Part shown: one piece after another, positions 15,460 to 20,026 of the stretch
Position numbering within the stretch: position 1 is the first letter of the stretch
Layout: each line of letters starts with the position of its first letter
Source of the DNA: Verrucomicrobiales bacterium
GTDB lineage: Bacteria; Verrucomicrobiota; Verrucomicrobiia; Methylacidiphilales; JAAUTS01
NCBI GenBank assembly: GCA_031279715.1
Contig: JAITHY010000248.1
Location: 1-20,026 of the forward strand
Length of the DNA stretch: 20,026 bases
Direction: 5' to 3'
Program-made: the position numbers and the translations under genes
Notes under the pieces: model-generated
The model's database searches: none
The model's input: the letters and a program-made list of their open reading frames with translations, nothing else
Told to the model about the DNA's origin: nothing

Positions 15460-17006
15460 GCCTCCTCACCGACATCGGCATCATCCTCGCCTATTTCGCC
15501 CTCATCATCAGCGTCGGCTTGTGGTGCGGGCGCGGCAGCCAATCGGTCGAATCTCTTGCCGTCGGCGGGCGCAAGATTCCGTGGTGGGCGGTGCTGGCCT
15601 CGCTCATCGCGGCGGAGGTTAGCGCGGCGACGTTTCTCGGCGCGCCGGGCGAGGGTTTTGAACTTCGCAACTTCACCTACGCGCCCCTGGCCATCGGCGC
15701 CATCCTCGGCCGCGTCATGGTCAGCTACGTGTTCATCAAGCCGTATTACGATTACCGCGTCATTTCAATTTATGAGTTTTTGCAAATTCGTTTCGGGGTT
15801 AAAACCAAAAACGCCGCCTCGCTGATATTCCTCTTCACGCGCGTCCTGGCCAGCGGGACGCGGCTGTACATCGCGGCGGTGATTTTGGTGCTCGGCGTGG
15901 AACTGCTCACCGGCGCGCCGCTGACATTGACGCGGGAATTTCTCATCTACGTCTCGGCGCTGACGGTGATTACGCTGCTGACGTGTTTGTACACCGCGCT
16001 GGGCGGCATCAAGGCGGTGGTGTGGACGGATCTCATCCAGGCGACGCTGATGTTCGGCTCAATCCTGGCGGCGATTTATATGCTGGCCAGCCGCATCGAC
16101 GGCTGCTGGTCATCGTTAACGGCGGCCATTGAGCGACCCGCGGTGTTTGACGGCGGCGCGAATTTGCGCGACATCCTCGGCAACGGTTACACACTGTGGG
16201 CGGCGTTTTTCGGCGCCACTTTTGTCACGATGGCGACGCACGGCACCGACCAGGACATGGTGCAGCGGATGTTGACGGCGAAAAATTATCACCGCAGCCG
16301 GCTCGCCGTCATTGCCAGCGGACTGGCGGACATTCCCATTGTCGCGTGCTTTTTGTTGGTTGGAATATTATTGTACATTTTTTATCAACAACATCCCGAC
16401 CCGAATTTGCCGGATAAAAATCCGCATGTTTTCGCCTATTATATTTTGCACGAATTGCCCGCCGGTGTGCGCGGCATTCTGGTCGCGGGATTGTTTGCGA
16501 CCACGATGGGTTCGCTGAGCACGGCGCTCAACGCCTTGTCCACCAGCTTCGTGCAAGACTGGTATGTGCCGTATTTTCGCGGCGCCGCCGACCGCGAGCA
16601 GGTCAGCGTCATGCGCCGGGCGACCGTCGCCTTCGCCGTGGCGCTGATTGCGGTCGGCGCGCTGACCGCGTGGGTCGTGCTGACCGTGCCAAAATCGCGC
16701 ATCATTCCAATCGTGCTCGGCGTGTTCGGTTACACGTACGGGCCGCTGCTCGGCGTATTCCTCGTCGGGATGCTTACCAAGCGGCGCGGCAGCGAGACCG
16801 GCAATCTCATCGCCATCGTCAGCGGCTTGCTGGCGGTGACGTTTTTCAGCGGCCTGTACACGAACCTCCCGCTGCTGTTCGGCAATCCCGCGTGGCCGCG
16901 CCCCGGCTGGCTGCCGCCGCTGGCGTTCCCGTGGTGGATTACACTCGGCACTTTGGTTACGCTGGCCGTGAGCCTGTGCTGGCGCACGCCAAAGGAAAAA
17001 CCATGA
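15456..17006 (+). CDS. Sodium:solute symporter (SSS family)
   Basis: The product (516 residues from ATG 15456) is a polytopic membrane protein with about 13 hydrophobic segments. It has the SSS-family opening (GGRKIPWWAVLASLIAAEVS, about 38-57, then SAATFLGAPGEGF) and the middle signature ATHGTDQDMVQRMLTAK. Members cotransport sodium with sugars, sialic acids, amino acids or other organic solutes; the substrate here is not evident. A longer reading frame begins at 15387, but I choose 15456 because it overlaps the transpeptidase stop (ATGA) and starts directly at a typical N-terminal helix. mazG follows after six bases. Several hydrophobic helices contain the GCTGAC word (ALTVITLL, ALTAWVVLTV). 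Confidence 0.9.
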   Translation: MSLLTDIGIILAYFALIISVGLWCGRGSQSVESLAVGGRKIPWWAVLASLIAAEVSAATFLGAPGEGFELRNFTYAPLAIGAILGRVMVSYVFIKPYYDYRVISIYEFLQIRFGVKTKNAASLIFLFTRVLASGTRLYIAAVILVLGVELLTGAPLTLTREFLIYVSALTVITLLTCLYTALGGIKAVVWTDLIQATLMFGSILAAIYMLASRIDGCWSSLTAAIERPAVFDGGANLRDILGNGYTLWAAFFGATFVTMATHGTDQDMVQRMLTAKNYHRSRLAVIASGLADIPIVACFLLVGILLYIFYQQHPDPNLPDKNPHVFAYYILHELPAGVRGILVAGLFATTMGSLSTALNALSTSFVQDWYVPYFRGAADREQVSVMRRATVAFAVALIAVGALTAWVVLTVPKSRIIPIVLGVFGYTYGPLLGVFLVGMLTKRRGSETGNLIAIVSGLLAVTFFSGLYTNLPLLFGNPAWPRPGWLPPLAFPWWITLGTLVTLAVSLCWRTPKEKP

Positions 17007-17012
17007 ATTTTT

Positions 17013-17777
17013 ATGAATAATCCCCATCCCCTCGCCCGTTTGAAAAAAATCATCGCCCGCCTGCGCGCGCCGGACGGCTGCCCGTGGGACCGCGAGCAAA
17101 CGCACGAGTCGCTCAAGCCGCAAATCATCGAGGAATGTTACGAGGCGGTCGAGGCGATTGATGACGCTGATGATGAGCATTTGAAAGAGGAGTTGGGCGA
17201 TGTGTTGATGCACGTTGTGTTTCACGCGCAACTGGCGGCGGAGCGAGGGGCGTTCACGCTGGAGGATGTTGTCAATGGTATTTCGGACAAGTTGGTGTTC
17301 CGCCATCCGCATGTGTTCGGCGACAAAAAGGTCGCCGGCAGCGGCGAGGTGGCGCGGCAGTGGGACGAGTTGAAACAACGGGAAAAACCGGGGCGCACGG
17401 GCGCGCTCGACGGCGTGGCGCGGTCGCTCCCGGCGCTGATGCTCGCAACGGAAATTCAAAAACGCGCCGCCAAGGTCGGTTTCGACTGGCCGTCCGCTGA
17501 CGGTGCGCTGGAAAAAGTGCGCGAGGAAACCGGCGAGTTGGAGCGGGTGTTGAACGACCCGTCACGGTCAGCGGACGAACTCGGCGATTTGTTTTTCTCG
17601 CTGGTCAACCTTGCGCGCTTTTTGAACATCAACCCCGAACTCGCCGCCCGCGCCGCCAGTCAGAAGTTCATCCGCCGCTTTGAGTGGATGGAGCAAAATT
17701 CCGCCGCGCCGCTCAAGGGGCGGTCATTGTCAGCGTTGGATGAGTTGTGGGCGCAAGCCAAGCGCGCCGTGGGATAA
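17013..17777 (+). CDS. mazG: Nucleoside triphosphate pyrophosphohydrolase MazG
   Basis: MazG cleaves (d)NTPs to NMP and pyrophosphate, a house-cleaning role and in E. coli a link to ppGpp level. The 254-residue protein is a two-domain form. The first domain is complete: LRAPDGCPWDREQTHESLKP, metal ligands E40-E41-x-x-E44 and E60-x-x-D63 (EELGD). A second MazG-like half has KVREETGELERVL and SADELGDLFFSLVNLARFL. The start lies six bases after the symporter stop; no clear ribosome binding site. A strong hairpin follows immediately after the stop, but its U-tract serves the opposite strand. The association with transporter and wall genes looks like operon convenience. Confidence 0.94.
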   Translation: MNNPHPLARLKKIIARLRAPDGCPWDREQTHESLKPQIIEECYEAVEAIDDADDEHLKEELGDVLMHVVFHAQLAAERGAFTLEDVVNGISDKLVFRHPHVFGDKKVAGSGEVARQWDELKQREKPGRTGALDGVARSLPALMLATEIQKRAAKVGFDWPSADGALEKVREETGELERVLNDPSRSADELGDLFFSLVNLARFLNINPELAARAASQKFIRRFEWMEQNSAAPLKGRSLSALDELWAQAKRAVG

Positions 17778-17813
17778 AAAAAGACGCTGACAGTGAGGTT
17801 CACCGTCAGCGTC
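17776..17813 (-). terminator. Rho-independent terminator built from two inverted GCTGAC-family words
   Basis: The arms 17783-17796 and 17800-17813 are 14 bp long and pair at 13 of 14 positions around a 3-base loop. Each arm contains the word: GCTGACAGTGA on the left and, as complement, GCTGACGGTGA on the right. On the minus strand the stem is followed by seven T (17782-17776), so it ends the DUF4870 message 18 bases past its stop. On the plus strand it directly follows the mazG stop but lacks a T run, so there it may only protect the 3' end. Confidence 0.88.
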
Positions 17814-17831
17814 CTGAAAAATCCGTGAGAT

Positions 17832-18188
17832 TTATTTGATGAGGTTCAGCGAGTACGGATATTTGCCGTCCTCGCCCTTGTTGGCTTTCAGCGCGTTGAT
17901 GATGCTGAAAACCAACCCGCCCAGCCAAATCAGCAAATACAGCAGCGACACCAAACCCGCCAACGTCACCGAAATGAATCCAACGACAATGGTGACGATG
18001 ACCACGGCAATGTAAGCGGCAAACACGGTAATTTGAAAGTTAAGCGCGGTCCTGGCTTCTTGCACGGCAAAACCGCCTTGTTCTTTCTTCACGAGCCACA
18101 GGATTAGCGGGCCAAGCCATCCGGTAAACGCGCCCAGCAGGTGGGCGACCAATCCTAGGGTTTTTTCTTGAGGGTTATCTGTAGGCAT
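17832..18188 (-). CDS. DUF4870 (Tic20-like) small membrane protein
   Basis: The 118-residue protein begins with a polar N-terminus (MPTDNPQEKTLGLVAHLLG) and has GWLGPLILWLVKKEQGGFAV followed by QEARTALNFQIT, the hallmark of DUF4870. Two or three more membrane helices (AAYIAVVIVTIVVGFISVTL, then LVSLLYLLIWLGGLVFSIIN) precede KANKGEDGKYPYSL. Function is unknown; the family is very common in bacteria as a single small gene. An AGAAAG lies about a dozen bases upstream of the ATG as a weak ribosome binding site. It is a single-gene transcript ending at the adjacent terminator and divergent from murA across 213 AT-richer bases. Confidence 0.9.
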   Translation of the reverse strand: MPTDNPQEKTLGLVAHLLGAFTGWLGPLILWLVKKEQGGFAVQEARTALNFQITVFAAYIAVVIVTIVVGFISVTLAGLVSLLYLLIWLGGLVFSIINALKANKGEDGKYPYSLNLIK

Positions 18189-18367
18189 ATGTTTTTTCTT
18201 TCTAGTTGTTGTTTGGGGGATTCTGGTCCTTAAAACCAGTTTTTGTTAGTTACATAAGTATTAACAAAATATTCATCTTTCTTGGTCAGACATCATTTTG
18301 ACTTCAACCTTTCAACCGCACGCTATGAAAACAATTTTTCCCGTTTCGCGCAAGTCCAAAATTCCAC
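18189..18367. other. AT-richer divergent intergenic region between the DUF4870 gene and murA
   Basis: The gap is visibly lower in GC than its surroundings. It should contain the DUF4870 promoter, but I find no pair of boxes with acceptable spacing on the minus strand. On the plus strand TTGACT (18298-18303) has only a poor -10 at 17 bp. A five-base-pair hairpin followed by five T (18223-18244) points along the plus strand but is too weak to call. Confidence 0.4.
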
Positions 18368-18395
18368 TTGCCCCGCTGACCCTCACCTTTAACCT
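18368..18395 (+). promoter_or_regulatory. Predicted leaderless promoter of murA
   Basis: TTGCCC (18368-18373), a 16-bp spacer and TAACCT (18390-18395) are followed after six bases by the murA ATG at 18402. As at the fumarase gene, the spacer contains a GCTGAC word (18375-18380). No ribosome binding site is present before the ATG. Each box is a weak match by itself. Confidence 0.42.
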
Positions 18396-18401
18396 TGTCT
18401 T

Positions 18402-19712
18402 ATGCCAGAACCCGCCAACCGCGCTTACTTTCGCGTCCACGGCCGTGTCCCGCTCAACGGCGTCATCCGCCCGCAAGGCAACAAAAACGAGGCGCTGCCG
18501 CTGCTCGCCGCGTGCTGTCTCACGGACGAACCCGTCACGCTCGAAAACCTGCCCCCCATCGAGGATGTCAAAATCATGCGGCAAATTTTGGCGCGCCTCG
18601 GCGCTGATGTTCACACCGCCGCTGACGGCGACATCGCCGAGACCGTCACCGTCAGCGCCGCGACAAAACCGTTCTGGCGCCTGCCCGACGACCTCGCCGG
18701 CCAGTTGCGCGGCGCCATCACCCTCGCCGGTCCGCTGCTGGCCCGGCGCGGCAAAGTCTTCCTCCCGCGACCGGGCGGCGACCGCATCGGCCGCCGGCGG
18801 CTCGACACCCACATCCTCGCTCTGCAAGCCCTCGGCGCAAAAATCAAAACCGGCCAGAACGGTTTTGAAATCACCGCGAAAAAACTGACCGGCGCCGACC
18901 TTCTGCTCGACGAAGCCTCCGTCACCGCCACGGAAAACATCATCTGCGCCGCCACGCTCGCTGACGGTGACACCGTCATCCGCAACGCCGCCAGCGAGCC
19001 GCATGTACAGGGCCTGTGCCGCCTGTTGAACAGCATGGGCGCGAACATCGGCGGCATCGGCTCGAACATCCTCACCGTCAGCGGCGTCAAAAAATTGCAC
19101 GGCGCGCGGCACCGCCTCTCGCCCGATTACCTCGAGGTCGGCAGCTTCATCGCGCTGTCAGCGGTCACGCGCGGGGAAATTCTCATTGAGGACGCCGACC
19201 TGCCCAACATCAGAATGATTCGCCAGGTTTTTTCCCGCCTCGGCATCCACACCGTCGAACAGGGAAAAAATTTACTCGTCCCCGGCAAACAAAAACTCCG
19301 CGTCCGCAACGACCTCGGCGGCGCCATCCCCGCCATTGACGATTCCCCGTGGCCCGCGTTCCCAGCCGACATGACCTCCGTCGCATTGGTGACGGCGACG
19401 CAATGCCGCGGCACCGTGCTCATCCACGAAAAAATGTTCGAATCGCGCCTCTACTTCACCGACCCGCTGATCAACATGGGCGCGCGCATCGTGCTGTGCG
19501 ACCCGCACCGCGCCGTGGTCATCGGCCCCGAACGACTGCGCGGCGCGCGCCTGAGCAGCCCGGACATCCGCGCCGGCATGGCGATGCTCATCGCCGCCCT
19601 GTGCGCTGACGGTGAGAGCGAAATCCAAAACATCGTCCAGATAGACCGCGGTTTCACGCGCATCGACGAACGCCTGAAAAAACTCGGCGCGAAAATTGAG
19701 CGACTGGAATAG
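18402..19712 (+). CDS. murA: UDP-N-acetylglucosamine 1-carboxyvinyltransferase, MurA
   Basis: MurA transfers enolpyruvate from PEP to UDP-GlcNAc, the first committed step of peptidoglycan synthesis, in the cytoplasm. The 436-residue product has normal length. Visible active-site elements are Lys28-Asn29 in QGNKNEALP, Arg103 in QLRGAITLAG, the Asp in FPADMTS, and the Arg of SPDIRAGMAML. The catalytic loop reads RPGGDRIGRRRLD, with Asp127 where E. coli MurA has Cys115 (PGGCxIGxRPxD). The same Cys-to-Asp change is known in Mycobacterium and Chlamydia and makes the enzyme insensitive to fosfomycin. The enzyme should be active, since Asp can act as the acid. The start follows a -10-like box by six bases. 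No convincing terminator follows, only a short palindrome across the stop. Confidence 0.94.
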   Translation: MPEPANRAYFRVHGRVPLNGVIRPQGNKNEALPLLAACCLTDEPVTLENLPPIEDVKIMRQILARLGADVHTAADGDIAETVTVSAATKPFWRLPDDLAGQLRGAITLAGPLLARRGKVFLPRPGGDRIGRRRLDTHILALQALGAKIKTGQNGFEITAKKLTGADLLLDEASVTATENIICAATLADGDTVIRNAASEPHVQGLCRLLNSMGANIGGIGSNILTVSGVKKLHGARHRLSPDYLEVGSFIALSAVTRGEILIEDADLPNIRMIRQVFSRLGIHTVEQGKNLLVPGKQKLRVRNDLGGAIPAIDDSPWPAFPADMTSVALVTATQCRGTVLIHEKMFESRLYFTDPLINMGARIVLCDPHRAVVIGPERLRGARLSSPDIRAGMAMLIAALCADGESEIQNIVQIDRGFTRIDERLKKLGAKIERLE

Positions 19713-19815
19713 CCCTCCAGGGCTAATCGACATTCAAGAGCGCCAGCGGAGCAACAGCCCCGCAGAGGGAGAACCAGTGCGGGAAGTGAAAATGTGCGGC
19801 GGCTACAGGCATTCC

Positions 19816-19828
19816 ATCCCATCGGGAT
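19816..19828. repeat. Small perfect hairpin ATCCC-ATC-GGGAT within an imperfect larger one
   Basis: The inner stem has five base pairs. Flanking bases (GGCATTCC at 19808-19815 and GGATTGCC at 19825-19832) and outer GGCGGC/GCCGCC runs extend it imperfectly. It could belong to a dispersed intergenic repeat family, but I see only one copy here. Confidence 0.4.
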
Positions 19829-19924
19829 TGCCGCCTTTGCGAGAAAATAATTTGCAATTAATATAAAAAATCCTTGACCGGACATGGTTTTTGTATAGCC
19901 TAAGCGGCCTATGGTGCAGAATAT

Positions 19925-19956
19925 AATTCGCCAATTCGCCAATTCGCCAATTCGCC
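19925..19956. repeat. Tandem repeat: four perfect copies of AATTCGCC
   Basis: Four 8-bp units run head to tail without a mismatch and begin inside a TATAAT (19922-19927). The unit length is not a multiple of three and the stretch is non-coding. Confidence 0.9.
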
Positions 19957-20026
19957 TTATGAGCCACCTCCGCCTAGTCCGCTCGTAAGGGGCGGAACGT
20001 TTTCCTTTTTCCAGCCCATTTCAACT

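Larger units (their letters stand above)
136..19611. repeat. Highly iterated short word GCTGAC (complement GTCAGC), often extended to CGCTGACGGTGA
   Basis: Scanning by eye I find about 110 copies of the six-base core, spread over the whole window on both strands. About 18 extend to the 11-mer GCTGACGGTGA, for example near 4122, 5431, 5673, 6903, 7277, 9112, 9456, 10829, 12827, 15959, 18959 and 19606, and as complement near 925, 8077, 14765, 17800, 18645 and 19074. The base before the core is usually C and the one before that C or G. Positions 7-8 vary but TG often follows. The copies occur in coding DNA, in the pseudogene, in intergenic DNA and in a terminator. Counts are manual and may be off by several. 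Confidence 0.85.
19713..20026. other. Non-coding 314-base stretch downstream of murA
   Basis: No reading frame here looks like a gene. The stretch starts with a short palindrome over the murA stop (AGCCCT-CC-AGGGCT, 19711-19724). A hairpin-bearing segment lies near 19800-19835, then AT-rich DNA (19845-19875), a TTGACC (19874-19879) with no well-spaced -10, a TATAAT (19922-19927), and an 8-bp tandem repeat. Base composition after 19840 differs from the rest of the window. It probably holds the control region of a gene beyond the right edge. Confidence 0.55.

Noticed and set aside
16368..17459. A 363-codon antisense frame under the symporter and mazG
   Set aside because: It spans two well-supported genes, is Arg-rich and has no recognisable domain; such shadows are common in GC-rich DNA.
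18223..18244. Hairpin plus five T as a plus-strand terminator
   Set aside because: The stem has only five base pairs, two of them A-T or T-A, around a seven-base loop, and it lies far from any plus-strand gene end.
136..19611. Explaining the abundant word simply as preferred codons for Leu-Thr-Val
   Set aside because: The word also occurs as GTCAGC in other frames, uses locally unusual codons, and is present in a terminator, promoter spacers and intergenic DNA. Codon preference may still add to the count.
136..19611. The word as E. coli-type Chi sites
   Set aside because: The E. coli octamer is different (GCTGGTGG); the copies here are too dense and not of one orientation. A Chi-like role with another sequence is not excluded.
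136..19611. CRISPR array or mobile element as the source of the repeats
   Set aside because: Spacing is irregular, copies are very short and lie inside coding frames; no cas genes, transposase or target duplications are seen.
19711..19724. Palindrome across the murA stop as a terminator
   Set aside because: The loop would be two bases and there is no T run.

Overview
The window is a GC-rich (by eye about 60 percent), densely packed bacterial chromosome segment with short intergenic gaps and many overlapping stop/start codons. It encodes peptidoglycan enzymes (MurA, an L,D-transpeptidase), several exported proteins with Sec-type signal peptides, a Bat (aerotolerance-type) operon, a decayed alpha-L-fucosidase and a protein with DUF6600-like repeats. 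This mix, plus a MurA with Asp in place of the usual catalytic Cys, fits a diderm of the Planctomycetota-Verrucomicrobiota-Chlamydiota group, most likely Verrucomicrobiota. That placement is inference; there is no rRNA gene here.

Layout. 1-694 (-): remains of a GH29 alpha-L-fucosidase, cut by the window edge, frameshifted and missing most of its catalytic domain. 818-3514 (+): PRPP synthetase and a class I iron-sulfur fumarase. 3603-9808 (+): a translationally coupled operon of a DUF4381-like membrane protein, BatA, a BatB-BatC fusion, BatD and BatE. 9846-14187 (-): an ABM-fold monooxygenase, a small XRE regulator with a strong promoter, a histidine kinase and OmpR-type regulator downstream of a UPF0173 metallo-hydrolase, and an exported DUF6600-like protein. 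14320-17777 (+): DUF1232 (YkvA-like) protein, L,D-transpeptidase, sodium:solute symporter and MazG, tightly spaced. 17832-18188 (-): DUF4870 membrane protein. 18402-19712 (+): MurA. The last 314 bases hold no gene but carry a hairpin and a four-copy 8-bp tandem repeat.

The most striking signal is not a gene. The hexamer GCTGAC (or its complement GTCAGC) occurs about 110 times by hand count, roughly once per 180 bp, against about 13 expected from composition. The longer word GCTGACGGTGA occurs about 18 times, and the 13-bp palindrome GCTGACNGTCAGC four times. The word cuts across unrelated genes, both strands, several reading frames, a pseudogene and intergenic DNA. Two inverted copies form a rho-independent terminator between mazG and the DUF4870 gene, as DNA uptake sequences do in Neisseria and Haemophilus. 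I read it as a genome-wide selected DNA word: an uptake-sequence-like, HIP1-like or recombination/architecture signal, not described as far as I know.

A second pattern is promoter architecture. Four genes (fumarase, the DUF6600-like gene, the DUF1232 gene, murA) have a -10-like box exactly six bases before ATG, a -35-like TTG box 16-17 bp upstream and no convincing Shine-Dalgarno sequence, and the XRE gene has its -10 nine bases before ATG. These look like leaderless transcripts. Genes inside operons, by contrast, use stop/start overlaps and, in places, purine-rich ribosome binding sites.
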